A DNA stretch of 64,000 nucleotides from Olsenella uli (GTDB lineage: Bacteria > Actinomycetota > Coriobacteriia > Coriobacteriales > Atopobiaceae): the NCBI RefSeq assembly GCF_016899935.1, contig NZ_JACJJK010000001.1, positions 1-64,000 of the forward strand. The letters run 5' to 3'. Each line of letters starts with the position of its first letter. Position 1 is the stretch's first letter. The notes below the pieces were generated by a model. It searched no databases. It had not been told where the DNA came from and saw only the letters and a list, made by a program, of their open reading frames with translations. The position numbers and the translations under genes are program-made. Below, piece by piece: positions 1 to 8,589 of this stretch.

Positions 1-75
1 GGTGGAGATAAGGGGGTTCGAACCCCTGACCTCGTGACTGCCAGTCACGCGCTCTCCCAACTGAGCTATATCCCC
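1..75 (-). tRNA. tRNA-Ala (GGC anticodon), 3' end at window edge
   Basis: Reading the minus strand gives a full cloverleaf. The 7-bp acceptor stem has one G-U pair, the anticodon stem is CGTGA/TCACG, the anticodon loop CTGGCAG carries GGC, and the T arm contains TTCGAAC. GGC decodes GCC alanine codons. The discriminator A lies at base 3, and bases 1-2 (CC on the tRNA strand) suggest an encoded CCA cut by the window edge. A strong promoter lies just upstream. Confidence 0.95.
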
Positions 76-92
76 GCGTTGGTGCGAAAGCA

Positions 93-120
93 ACTATACC
101 AGACTCGGCGGTGGGGTCAA
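93..120 (-). promoter_or_regulatory. Promoter of tRNA-Ala
   Basis: On the minus strand TTGACC and TATAGT are separated by 16 bases. The -10 box ends 17 bases before the tRNA 5' end, as expected for a stable-RNA promoter. It lies between the tRNA and the stop codon of the upstream oxidase gene. Confidence 0.7.
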
Positions 121-142
121 CACCCAATTTGCGAAAGGTTCG

Positions 143-1168
143 CTAGTCGCGCAGCATCGCGCGCGTGACGTCGGCGACGCTCTCCGCACCGCACATCTCC
201 ATCGCGTCGGCGAGCTCGGCGCGCAGCTGAGCAAGGTAGGCGCGCACACCGTCGGCTCCCCCGCCGAAGGCCGCCACGACGAACGGGCGGCACACGAGGC
301 ACGCGTCCGCCCCGAGCGCGAGCGCGCGGAACACATCGAGGCCGCTCCTGATGCCGCCGTCCACGAGAACGCTCGCCCGGCCGCCCACGGCGTCCGCGAT
401 CTCGGGCAGGACCTCGGCGGTGGCCGGCGTGCCGTCGAGGACGCGCCCGCCGTGGTTGGAGACCACGATCGCGTCGACGCCCGCCTCGACGGCCCTCGCG
501 GCCGCAGCGGCCGTCATGACGCCCTTGAGGACGAACGGGACGCCCTCCTCGTGGCAGCGGGCCGCGATCGCAGCGACCTGGCCCGCGGACTTGGCGCCGG
601 CGGGCGGCTCCTGGCCGCGCAGGAACGGCAGGCCGGCGGCGTCGATGTCCATCGCGACGGCGACGGGCCGCGCGGCGAACGCCTCGTCGAGCTTCGCGGC
701 GAGGGTCCTCTCGTCCCAGGGCTTGACCGTGGGGACGCCGGCGCCGCCGAGCTCGCCGATCAGCGCGCAGGCCTCGCTCATGATCGAGGCGTCGAGGCCG
801 TCGCCCGTGAATGCGAGCGTGCCCTCCCCCGCCGCGGCGGTGAGCACGCAGCGGTTGTAGGAGACGGTGTCGTACTTCTCGCCGTAGTGGCGCTGCACGT
901 CGCCGACCGGGCCGATCATGACCGGCAGGGAGAGCTCGCGCCCGAGCACCTCGGCGCGCGTGTCGGCCGTCCAGCTCTCGTGCAGGGTGTCCATGTTCAC
1001 GCGGAGGCGCTGCCAGGCCTCCCAATTGCGGTGCGCGACGCGACCCACGCCCTTGTCGCCCGGGCCGGGCATGACGCCCGCGCACGCGCGCCCGTCGCAG
1101 ACGGGACACGCCCGGCAGAAGGGCCCGATGGTGCCGCGCGCGGCGGCCGCGAGATCCGCATAGCTCAT
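143..1168 (-). CDS. FMN-dependent alpha-hydroxy-acid oxidase/dehydrogenase (lactate oxidase-like)
   Basis: The 341-residue protein has the (beta/alpha)8 barrel motifs of the FMN alpha-hydroxy-acid dehydrogenase family: Lys215 in FVLKG, the catalytic histidine His239 in SNHGGR, and the flavin-phosphate loop DGGIRSG at 270-276. The family oxidises L-2-hydroxy acids such as lactate to 2-oxo acids; the substrate here cannot be read from the sequence. The N-terminus is odd: Cys18, Cys21, Cys24 and Cys29 lie ahead of the barrel and could bind a metal or Fe-S centre. The ATG at 1168 is preceded by AAAGGA at good spacing, which favours it over longer frames. A hairpin separates it from proS, so it may be transcribed on its own. 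Confidence 0.85.
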   Translation of the reverse strand: MSYADLAAAARGTIGPFCRACPVCDGRACAGVMPGPGDKGVGRVAHRNWEAWQRLRVNMDTLHESWTADTRAEVLGRELSLPVMIGPVGDVQRHYGEKYDTVSYNRCVLTAAAGEGTLAFTGDGLDASIMSEACALIGELGGAGVPTVKPWDERTLAAKLDEAFAARPVAVAMDIDAAGLPFLRGQEPPAGAKSAGQVAAIAARCHEEGVPFVLKGVMTAAAAARAVEAGVDAIVVSNHGGRVLDGTPATAEVLPEIADAVGGRASVLVDGGIRSGLDVFRALALGADACLVCRPFVVAAFGGGADGVRAYLAQLRAELADAMEMCGAESVADVTRAMLRD

Positions 1169-1182
1169 GGTCGTCCTTTCCA

Positions 1183-1216
1183 CACAAGGGCGCCCCGGCG
1201 AGAAGGGCCGGGGCGC
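1183..1216 (-). terminator. Possible terminator after proS
   Basis: A perfect 10-bp stem (GCGCCCCGGC and its complement) with a 7-base loop lies 12 bases past the proS stop codon. Only a weak CCTTGTGT tract follows, so termination may be partial and allow read-through into the oxidase gene. Confidence 0.5.
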
Positions 1217-1227
1217 ACGGGTTCGAC

Positions 1228-2943
1228 TTAGGCGCGGGCGGGAACCACGCGCTCGAGGAGCCAGGCGCAGAGATCGCCCATCGGCACGTCGAAGCGCTCC
1301 CCGGTCTCGCGGACCTTGACCTCGGCCATGCCGTTCGCGACGCCGCGCTTGCCCAGGATCACCTGGTACGGGATGCCGATGAGGTCGGCGTCGGCAAACT
1401 TCACGCCCGGGCGCTCCTTGCGGTCGTCGAGAAGGACCTCGAGGTCGGCGGCGGAGAGCTCCTCCACGACCTTCTCGGCAACCGGGGCCACCACGTCGTC
1501 GTTCACCGCGAGCGGAACGACCTCGACCTCGTAGGGCGCCACGCAGACGGGCCAGGAGATGCCGTGCTCGTCGTTGTGCTGCTCCACGACCGCCGCGAGC
1601 GTGCGGGAGACGCCGATGCCGTAGCAGCCCATGAGGAACGGGCGCTCCACGCCGTCCTCGTCCGCGAAGGTGGCCCCCATCGCCTCGGAGTACTTGGTGC
1701 CGAGCTGGAAGACCTGGGAGACCTCGATGCCGCGGGCGCTCTTGAGCGGAGCGCCGCAGTGCGGGCAGGGGTCGCCGGCCTTCACGCTCACGAGGTCGGC
1801 CCACTCGTCGACCGTGAAGTCGCGGCCGGGGCGGGCGCCCGTGAAGTGGTAGTCCACCTCGTTGGCACCGCAGGTCCAGCTGACGCTCTCGCGCAGGGAC
1901 TCGTCGCAGACCAGGCGCACGCCCTCGGGCAGCCCCACGGGCCCGATGAAGCCCTTGTGCAGGCCGCAGAGCTCGAGCTCCTCATCGGTCATTAGGTGGT
2001 AGGCGCCGAAGAGGTGGCTCGCCTTGATCTCGTTCAGCTCGTGGTCGCCGGGGACAATGGCCACGACGTTCGTGCCGTCCTCGGCGACGAGCGCGAGCGA
2101 CTTGCGCGTGCCGTTCTCCGGGAAGCCGAAGAAGTCCGCCACGGCCTCGATGGAGCCGAGGCCCGGCGTGTGGACCTTCGTGAGCGTGCCGTCGCCGGGG
2201 CCCTCGGTCACGGGCACCTTCGTGGACGCCGCCTCGACGTCCGCGGCGAACCCGCAGTCGCAGTAGACGAGCTCGGCCTCGCCGGAGTCAGCGAGCGCCA
2301 TGAACTCCACCGAGGTGTCGCCGCCGATCTGGCCGGAGTCCGCCACGACGGGCAGCGCGTAGAGGCCGCAGCGCTCGGCGATGCGCGCGTAGGCGGCCTT
2401 CTCCTGCTCGTAGCACTCCTGCAGCGACTCCTGGTCGGCGGAGAAGCTGTAGGCGTCCTTCATGATGAACTCGCGGCCGCGCATGAGGCCGAAGCGCGGG
2501 CGCATCTCGTCGCGGAACTTGTCCTGGATCTGGTAGAGCGTACAGGGCAGCTGCTTGTAGGAGCGCAGCTCGTTCTTCACGAGGTCGGTGAACGTCTCCT
2601 CGTGCGTGGGGCCGAGCGCGAACTCGCGGCCGTGGCGGTCGGCGATGCGCATGAGCTCGGGGCCGTAGGCGCTCCAGCGGCCGGACTCGTGCCAGAGCTC
2701 GGCGGGCGTGAGGATCGGCACCATCATCTCCTGGGCGCCGATCGCCTCCATCTCGTCGCGGATGACGGCCTCGATCTTGTGGATCGAGCGCCAGGCGAGC
2801 GGCAGGTAGCTGTAGAGACCGGCGGCCGTCTTGCGGATCATGCCGGCGCGCAGGAGCAGCCGGTGGCTCGCGAGCTCGGCCTCCGCCGGGTCCTCCTTGA
2901 GCGTGGGAGCATAGAGCTGGGACATCTTCTGGTAGCGCTTCAC
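1228..2943 (-). CDS. proS: Prolyl-tRNA synthetase (bacterial type)
   Basis: The enzyme charges tRNA-Pro with proline in the cytoplasm. Over 571 residues it shows the class II core: motif 2 from Phe143 (FRDEMRPRFG) and motif 3 GCYGIGVSR at 439-447. The YbaK-like editing insertion of bacterial-type ProRS lies at about 225-400 and contains the conserved lysine (near 281) and a CPHC pair at 393-396. An anticodon-binding domain closes the protein. The frame opens with GTG, preceded by GAAGGGA at 7 bases; an in-frame ATG six codons later (MSQLYAPTLKE) is the alternative start. A 250-base gap with a large palindromic repeat separates it from ispG upstream. Confidence 0.97.
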   Translation of the reverse strand: MKRYQKMSQLYAPTLKEDPAEAELASHRLLLRAGMIRKTAAGLYSYLPLAWRSIHKIEAVIRDEMEAIGAQEMMVPILTPAELWHESGRWSAYGPELMRIADRHGREFALGPTHEETFTDLVKNELRSYKQLPCTLYQIQDKFRDEMRPRFGLMRGREFIMKDAYSFSADQESLQECYEQEKAAYARIAERCGLYALPVVADSGQIGGDTSVEFMALADSGEAELVYCDCGFAADVEAASTKVPVTEGPGDGTLTKVHTPGLGSIEAVADFFGFPENGTRKSLALVAEDGTNVVAIVPGDHELNEIKASHLFGAYHLMTDEELELCGLHKGFIGPVGLPEGVRLVCDESLRESVSWTCGANEVDYHFTGARPGRDFTVDEWADLVSVKAGDPCPHCGAPLKSARGIEVSQVFQLGTKYSEAMGATFADEDGVERPFLMGCYGIGVSRTLAAVVEQHNDEHGISWPVCVAPYEVEVVPLAVNDDVVAPVAEKVVEELSAADLEVLLDDRKERPGVKFADADLIGIPYQVILGKRGVANGMAEVKVRETGERFDVPMGDLCAWLLERVVPARA

Positions 2944-3036
2944 GTGCGTTCCCTTCTGTGGGTCGTTGCAACGCCCACGATTCTACGCCATACGGACGAC
3001 AAGAACGGGCGAGGTCGCAAGCCAACCTCCGCCTCC

Positions 3037-3170
3037 CCGGCGGGGCGTATCTCCGGCGCTCAGACAGCTTGGCGCAGAGGGCGCGCCAAGAACTCGCGCC
3101 GGAGATACGCCCCGCCGCGAGTTCTTGCCGAGCGTCCTTCTCGGCAAGCTGTCCGAGCGCCGGAGCATAT
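3037..3170. repeat. Nested palindromic repeat (REPIN-like) between ispG and proS
   Basis: Two arms, 3051-3098 and 3116-3165, are reverse complements of each other apart from their loops. Each arm folds into its own hairpin: CTTGGCGC...GCGCCAAG on the left and CTTGCCGAG...CTCGGCAAG on the right. The centre, from about 3099, contains GGAGATACGCCCC, which also pairs with GGGGCGTATCTCC at 3042-3054. The result is two hairpins inside one long inverted repeat, like two REP units head to head. I saw no other copy in the window. It could also affect transcription between ispG and proS. Confidence 0.8.
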
Positions 3171-3194
3171 GCGGCCCGTGCGGGGCCGGACGGA

Positions 3195-4274
3195 TTAGGA
3201 GAAGCGACGGTCGATCTCGGCAAAGAGCTCGTCGACGGCGTCGGCCTCGTCGACGGTGCGGATCTTCTCGCCCGAGGCGAAGAGCACGGCCTTGCCGCGC
3301 CCGCCCGCGAGGCCGATGTCGGCGCCCTTGGCCTCGCCGGGGCCGTTCACCACGCACCCCATGACGGCCACGGTGATGGGCGCCCGCACGCCGGCCAGGC
3401 GCCGCTCGACCTCGGCGGCCACGCCCATGAGGTCCCACTGGCAGCGGCCGCAGGTGGGGCAGCTCACGAGCTCGGGGCGCAGGCGGCGCAGCCCCACGGC
3501 CGAGAGCAGGTCCCACGCCACGTTGACCTCCTCGACCGGGTCGGCCGTGAGCGAGAGGCGGATCGTGTCGCCGATGCCCTCCATGAGCAGCGCCCCCACG
3601 GCCGCCGCGTTCTTGACGGTCCCCTGGCGGGCCGTGCCGGCCTCGGTCACGCCGACGTGCAGTGGCACGTCCGGCAGCTCACGCGAGAGGGCGCGGTTGA
3701 CCTCCACCGTGGTGGGGACGCCGTGCGCCTTGGCGGAGAGGACGATGTCGGCAAAGCCGCGCTCGCGGAAGTGTGCCACGAAGGAGGTGGCCGAGCCCAC
3801 GAGCTTCTCGACGTGCGTGAGGTCGTCGCGCTCGGCGAAGGCGGGGTCGAGCGAGCCCGCATTCACGCCGATGCGGATCGGGACGCCCGCCGCACCGGCC
3901 TCGTCGATCACGGCGTCGACGCGCTCCCAGCTGCCGATGTTGCCGGGGTTCACGCGCAGCGCCGCAGCGCCGCGTCGGCACGCCTCGATGGCGAGGCGAT
4001 GGTCGAAGTGGATGTCGGCCACCACGGGCAGGGGCGATGCCGCGCAGACCTCCGCAAAGCCGTCGAGCGCCGCGGCGCTCGGGATCGCCACGCGCACGAT
4101 CTCGCAGCCGGCCTCGGCGAGCCGGCCGATCTGGGCGAGCGTGGCGGCGGCGTCGGCGGTGTCGGTCGTGCACATGGACTGCACGGAGACGGGCGCGCCG
4201 CCCCCCACCTGCACGTCCCCCACCCGTACGGGTCTGGTCAGCTCGCGCGGCGCACGCTCGGTTGTGGCTCCCAT
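3195..4274 (-). CDS. ispG: 4-hydroxy-3-methylbut-2-enyl diphosphate synthase (flavodoxin/ferredoxin-dependent)
   Basis: IspG carries out the penultimate step of the MEP isoprenoid pathway, converting methylerythritol cyclodiphosphate to HMBPP with a 4Fe-4S cluster. The 359-residue protein has an N-terminal TIM barrel starting near VSVQSMCTTDT and the C-terminal cluster domain. Its ligands are Cys272 and Cys275 (SCPTC), Cys307 (MGC) and Glu314 (NGPGE). The 7 bases between its ATG and the rseP stop codon suggest co-transcription with rseP-dxr-cdsA-uppS. The IspC homologue, an earlier step of the same pathway, is two genes upstream. Confidence 0.96.
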   Translation of the reverse strand: MGATTERAPRELTRPVRVGDVQVGGGAPVSVQSMCTTDTADAAATLAQIGRLAEAGCEIVRVAIPSAAALDGFAEVCAASPLPVVADIHFDHRLAIEACRRGAAALRVNPGNIGSWERVDAVIDEAGAAGVPIRIGVNAGSLDPAFAERDDLTHVEKLVGSATSFVAHFRERGFADIVLSAKAHGVPTTVEVNRALSRELPDVPLHVGVTEAGTARQGTVKNAAAVGALLMEGIGDTIRLSLTADPVEEVNVAWDLLSAVGLRRLRPELVSCPTCGRCQWDLMGVAAEVERRLAGVRAPITVAVMGCVVNGPGEAKGADIGLAGGRGKAVLFASGEKIRTVDEADAVDELFAEIDRRFS

Positions 4275-4281
4275 GGCGCTC

Positions 4282-5667
4282 CTATCCGATAACGAACCTG
4301 ACGATGTCGTTTCTCAGCACGACGACGAAGACGAAGATCAGAAACGCCATGCCGGCGTAGCTCAGGGCGTTCACGACCCTCGGGGAGAGCGGGCGGCGCA
4401 GGACGAGCTGCACGACCTCTATGAGGACCTTGCCGCCGTCGAAGGGCGGGATGGGCAGCAGGTTCATGAAGCCGATCGAGAGGGAGACGGCGGCGACGAT
4501 GACCGCGAGCTCGTAGGCGCCCGCAGAGGCGGCCTCCGACGTCATGACGGCGATGCCCACGACGGAGGAGGACTGGTCGAGGACCTCCATCGTGTGGCTC
4601 GGCTGGATGAGCTGGGCCACGTAGGAGGCGACCTGGCCGACGTAGTCGAACGTGGCCGCCGAGGCCTCGGGCAGCGTGAGGTGGTAGGTGCCCACGGTGG
4701 CCGAGACGCCCACGCGCTCCGTGGGCACGCCGTCGGGGAGGTCGACCGTGGTCGTGGCCTCGGCGCCGTCGCGCTCGTAGGTCACCTCGAAGTCACGTCC
4801 CTCCTCGAGCGGGCCCTCGAGCGCGGCGACGATCTCCTCCCAAGTCCCGACCGGGGTCCCGTCGACCGACGTGAGCGTGTCCCCGGCGCGGATGCCGGCC
4901 TCGTAGGCCGGCGAGCCCGCCTCCACGCCGCCCAGCGTGTTGACGTTGGAGACGTAGTCGACGCCGCGCACCATGAAGACGCCCGTCACGACCACAAAGG
5001 CGAGAAGGACGTTGACCAGCGGCCCCGCGACGAGGATCGCGCAGCGCTTGAGGAAGCCGACGCCCTGGTACGTCCGCGCGCGCTCCCGCGCGAGGAACTC
5101 CTCCGGGGTGAGCCCCGTCTCGCGGGGGCTGCCCGCCTCGCTCGACCCGGGGCGCGAAAAGTCGTGGCCACGGTCGAACTCGGTGAGGAGGTCGGCGTCG
5201 CGCGCGACGGACTCGAAGGCGGCGGGATAGGTCGACTGGTCGGGATGCTCGTCGAGCTCGGGGTCGTAGTAGGGCCTGATGGAGGCCCAGTCGCTCAGGG
5301 TGGCGAGCAGGTCGTAGGCGCGCTCGACGTCCACGTGCAGCTCGTCGGCGACCTCCTGGGCCCGCACCCTCCCCCGCCGCGTGACGAGGTCGAGCGCCGG
5401 GGCGAGAAGCTCGTCTCCCGCGCCCTCCATGCCGCAGATGCGGGTGTAGCCGCCCAGAAGCAGCGGGGTCACGCCGAACTCGGTGCCGACCTTGCGACTC
5501 CGGCGCGAGAGCTTGAGGCGGCAGGGCAGCCCCAGGAAGAACTCGGTCGCCCTCACGCGCAGGGCGCGGGCGACGAGGTAGTGCCCGCCCTCGTGAACGA
5601 AGACGAGCACGGAGAGGACGAGCACGCCCCAGAAGACCGTCCATATGACGCCGAGAAGACCGCTCAT
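4282..5667 (-). CDS. rseP: RIP metalloprotease (site-2 protease family, RseP-like)
   Basis: This is a membrane zinc protease of the site-2 family, which cuts transmembrane segments of anti-sigma factors or remnant signal peptides. The first transmembrane helix carries HEGGH at residues 25-29 (zinc site and catalytic Glu26). The second active-site motif, LLPIPPFDGGK, is near residue 411, close to the C-terminal helices. A PDZ domain lies roughly at 240-320. At 461 residues it is long for the family because of a soluble acidic insert at about 80-200. The ATG overlaps the dxr stop codon by ATGA, implying translational coupling. The substrate is not evident. Confidence 0.9.
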   Translation of the reverse strand: MSGLLGVIWTVFWGVLVLSVLVFVHEGGHYLVARALRVRATEFFLGLPCRLKLSRRSRKVGTEFGVTPLLLGGYTRICGMEGAGDELLAPALDLVTRRGRVRAQEVADELHVDVERAYDLLATLSDWASIRPYYDPELDEHPDQSTYPAAFESVARDADLLTEFDRGHDFSRPGSSEAGSPRETGLTPEEFLARERARTYQGVGFLKRCAILVAGPLVNVLLAFVVVTGVFMVRGVDYVSNVNTLGGVEAGSPAYEAGIRAGDTLTSVDGTPVGTWEEIVAALEGPLEEGRDFEVTYERDGAEATTTVDLPDGVPTERVGVSATVGTYHLTLPEASAATFDYVGQVASYVAQLIQPSHTMEVLDQSSSVVGIAVMTSEAASAGAYELAVIVAAVSLSIGFMNLLPIPPFDGGKVLIEVVQLVLRRPLSPRVVNALSYAGMAFLIFVFVVVLRNDIVRFVIG

Positions 5668-6860
5668 CCGCGAACCTCCGCGAGCATGGCGGCGGCGCGG
5701 GCGCGGGCGCGGGCGTCAACCTCGTCGAGCTGGGCGAGACTCTCCACGGGCTCGACGTCCGTCTCGTCCATGACGCGCGAGACGACGCGCTCGATGTCGA
5801 GGAAGCCGCAGGCCCCCGTGCGGAAGGCGGCGTTGGCGACCTCGTTGGCGGCGTTCATCGCACAGGGGAGCGTGCCGCCCGTCCTGCCGGCGTCGCAGGC
5901 GAGTCGCAGGCAGCCGAAAGTCTTGACGTCGGGCGCGTCGAAGGTGAGCGGGCCCTCGAGGCGCCAGTCGACGGTCTCGGCGACGGCCTCCCAGCGCTCG
6001 GGGTAGCTCAGGGCGTACTGGATGGGCGCGCGCATGTCCGAGGCGCCCAGCTGCGCCTTGACGACGCCGTCCGCGAACTCGACCATCGAGTGGATCTTGC
6101 TCTGCCGGTGGATGAGGACGCTGATCGCGTCGATCGGGACGCCGAAGAGGTGGTGCGCCTCGATGACCTCGAGGCCCTTGTTCATGAGCGTCGCGCAGTC
6201 GATCGTGATCTTGGCGCCCATCGTCCAGGTGGGGTGCGCAAGCGCGTCCGCCGCGGTGACCGAGGCGAGCTCCTCGCGGGACCTGCCGTAGAACGGCCCG
6301 CCCGAGCAGGTGAGCCAGATGCGCCGCAGGTCGGCGTCGCGCTCTCCCACCAGGCACTGGAAGATGGCGCTGTGCTCGGAGTCGACGGGGATGAGCCGGC
6401 CGGGGCGCACGAGCGGCATGAGCAGGTCGCCGCCGCAGACGATCGACTCCTTGTTGGCGTAGGCCAGGAGCTTGTCCGCCGCGAGGGCGGCGTAGCCGGC
6501 GTGCATCCCCGCGAAGCCGACGAGCGCGTTGACGACGACGTCGACGTCGGGAAGCGACGCGAGCGCGGTCACGGCGTCGGCGCCGAGGGTCAGCTCGCAG
6601 CGCTCGGGGAGCTCCCGCAGGACGGGGTCTCCGCCGTGCCCCGCGTTGGCGACCGCCACGTGGCTCGCGCCGAACTCGCGCGCGGCGGCGACGAGCGCGG
6701 AGGTGGAGGTGTCCACGGAGAGCGCGGTGACGCGGAGCCGGTCGGGGTGACGGCGGCACACGTCGAGCGTCTGCCGCCCGATCGAGCCCGAGCAGCCGAG
6801 GACCGCGACGCGCAGGGGCCCCTGCGGGCCGTCCGCGCGCGCGGGATCAGGGAGCGTCAT
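5664..6860 (-). CDS. dxr: 1-deoxy-D-xylulose 5-phosphate reductoisomerase
   Basis: Dxr (IspC) converts DXP to methylerythritol phosphate with NADPH, the first committed MEP step. The 398-residue protein has the nucleotide-binding motif GCSGSIGRQT at about 22-31, NKES in the substrate region (YANKESIVC), SEHSAIFQ, and a C-terminal helical domain including NAANE. The ATG at 6860 overlaps the cdsA stop codon (ATGA), and its own stop overlaps the rseP start the same way. This links it tightly to lipid-carrier synthesis genes. Confidence 0.96.
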   Translation of the reverse strand: MTLPDPARADGPQGPLRVAVLGCSGSIGRQTLDVCRRHPDRLRVTALSVDTSTSALVAAAREFGASHVAVANAGHGGDPVLRELPERCELTLGADAVTALASLPDVDVVVNALVGFAGMHAGYAALAADKLLAYANKESIVCGGDLLMPLVRPGRLIPVDSEHSAIFQCLVGERDADLRRIWLTCSGGPFYGRSREELASVTAADALAHPTWTMGAKITIDCATLMNKGLEVIEAHHLFGVPIDAISVLIHRQSKIHSMVEFADGVVKAQLGASDMRAPIQYALSYPERWEAVAETVDWRLEGPLTFDAPDVKTFGCLRLACDAGRTGGTLPCAMNAANEVANAAFRTGACGFLDIERVVSRVMDETDVEPVESLAQLDEVDARARARAAAMLAEVRG

Positions 6861-7807
6861 AGCATGCCTCCGAGAAAGAGTAGGAAGAGCGCGGCCGTGC
6901 CGCCGAAGAGCATCGAGTCGGAGCGGTCGAGCAGGCCGCCGTGCCCGGGCAGGACGTTGCCGGAGTCCTTGACGCCCGCGCCGCGCTTGAGACGCGACTC
7001 GAAGAGGTCGCCGAAGACCGAGACGGCGCCGACCACGAGGCCAAAGAGGGCGGCCGTCAGGGGGTCGAGCCCGTCGACGCCAAAGAGGGCGAGGAGGACC
7101 CATATGAGCACCGAGCCCACGAGGCCACCGAGGAAGCCCTCGACGCTCTTGTTGGGCGAGATGCGGGGCGCGAGCTTGTGGGAGCCAATCGCGGACCCGA
7201 CGAGGTAGGCGAACGCGTCGTTGGCCCAGATCGAGAACATGACGCCGAGGGTGAGGATCGCCCCGGGAAGGCCCGGGTCCGCCTTCCTGATCAGGATGAC
7301 GCTCGCGAAGGCGAGCGAGGTGTAGAGCGGCCCGAAAGCGGTGACGGAGACGTCGGCGATGTTGGCGCGCGGCGCGAACACGTACCAGCAGGCGCACGCC
7401 ACAAGCAGGAGCAGGACGATCAGCGCGCAGGCGACAAGTCCATGGACGTAGGCGGCCGCCGGGAAGAGCAGCGCGGCGGCGAGGCCCAGCGTCTCGTTGG
7501 GCATGCGCCCGCCCATGCGGCAGATCCTGAAGAACTCCGAGCAGCACAGCCAGGCCTCCGCCGTCACGAGGACCGCGGTGGGGATGGGGCCGGCGAGGAC
7601 GCAGGCGAGCGTCACGATGGCGTAGATGGCGCCCGAGGTGGTTCTCGTGAGGAGCTTCTCGGCGGAGCTGCGCGCCTTCTGCCCCCTGAGGTCGCCCGCC
7701 GCGCGGGCCTCCTCCTTGGAGGCGCGCCGCCCCTCGAGCCGGTCGATCTGTCGGTCGAGCCCGACGCCGCGCCCCTGCTCCCGGTCCCTGTCGGTGACGT
7801 CGCTCAC
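6857..7807 (-). CDS. cdsA: Phosphatidate cytidylyltransferase
   Basis: CdsA makes CDP-diacylglycerol from phosphatidic acid and CTP at the membrane. The 316-residue product has a charged soluble N-terminus of about 65 residues and then several hydrophobic segments. It ends with the CDP-diglyceride synthetase signature: LKRGAGVKDSG followed by PGHGGLLDRSDS. I place the start at the GTG at 7807 because it overlaps the uppS stop (GTGA), the coupling pattern used across this operon; the longer open frame has no better start. Confidence 0.93.
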   Translation of the reverse strand: MSDVTDRDREQGRGVGLDRQIDRLEGRRASKEEARAAGDLRGQKARSSAEKLLTRTTSGAIYAIVTLACVLAGPIPTAVLVTAEAWLCCSEFFRICRMGGRMPNETLGLAAALLFPAAAYVHGLVACALIVLLLLVACACWYVFAPRANIADVSVTAFGPLYTSLAFASVILIRKADPGLPGAILTLGVMFSIWANDAFAYLVGSAIGSHKLAPRISPNKSVEGFLGGLVGSVLIWVLLALFGVDGLDPLTAALFGLVVGAVSVFGDLFESRLKRGAGVKDSGNVLPGHGGLLDRSDSMLFGGTAALFLLFLGGML

Positions 7808-8589
7808 GAGCGGACCACACCCCCGAACCTGCGGGAGCGCCCCTGGTAGGCGACGACGGCGCGGAGGTAGTCCCACCGGTCGAAGTCGGGCCAGAGCGTG
7901 TCGGTGACGTAGAACTCAGTGTAGGCGAGCTGCCAGAGCAGGTAGTTGGAGAGGCGCATCTCGCCGGAGGTGCGGATGAGGAGGTCCGGGTCGGGCAGGC
8001 CGGCCGTGTAGAGGCGGCCCGCAAGGGCGTCCTCGTCGATCTGGTCCGGCTCGAGCGTCCCCGCCGCCACGTCGCGCGCGAGCGAGCGCGCCGCGCGGGC
8101 AATCTCCGCGCGCGAGCCGTAGTTCACGGCGAGGGCGAAGACCATCCCGGTGTGGTCGGCGGTCTCGTCCAGGCCGCGCTGGAAGACGACGCGGGTCCGC
8201 TCCGGGAGCGCGTCGAGGTCGCCGAGGAAGCGCAGGCGCACGTTCTCCTGGTGGAAGAGCGGGAGCTCCTTCACCAGCGTCGTCGCGAAGAGGTGCATGA
8301 GCAGGTCGACCTCGCGCTTGGGCCGGCGCCAGTTCTCCGTGGAGAACGCGTAGACGGTGAACACGTCGATCCCGAGCCGCACGCTGGTCGTGACGGCCTC
8401 GCGCAGCGCGTCCACGCCGGCGACGTGGCCCTTCGAGCGGTCGAGCCCGCGCGCGGTCGCCCAGCGGCCGTTGCCGTCCATGATGATGGAGACGTGGCGA
8501 GGGATCCGCTCGAGGTCGAGGTCCGCCAACGAGAGGTCGTCGGGGGCGTCGGCGTAGTAGGCGGCGAGCTTTTCGATGTCGCGCTGCAC
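7804..8589 (-). CDS. uppS: Isoprenyl (undecaprenyl) diphosphate synthase
   Basis: UppS elongates farnesyl diphosphate with IPP in the cis configuration to make the C55 carrier used for peptidoglycan and other wall polymers. The 261-residue protein has MDGNGRWA with the catalytic Asp near 38, FSTENWRRP, and the C-terminal RTSGEMRLSNY motif. The start is a GTG that shares one base with the frr stop codon (TAGTG). Its substrates come from the pathway containing dxr and ispG in the same operon. Confidence 0.95.
   Translation of the reverse strand: MQRDIEKLAAYYADAPDDLSLADLDLERIPRHVSIIMDGNGRWATARGLDRSKGHVAGVDALREAVTTSVRLGIDVFTVYAFSTENWRRPKREVDLLMHLFATTLVKELPLFHQENVRLRFLGDLDALPERTRVVFQRGLDETADHTGMVFALAVNYGSRAEIARAARSLARDVAAGTLEPDQIDEDALAGRLYTAGLPDPDLLIRTSGEMRLSNYLLWQLAYTEFYVTDTLWPDFDRWDYLRAVVAYQGRSRRFGGVVRS

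Noticed and set aside
2944-3194. Small open frames across the ispG-proS gap as hidden genes
   Set aside because: They run through the nested palindrome in several frames on both strands, lack ribosome sites and encode only arginine- and alanine-rich peptides.
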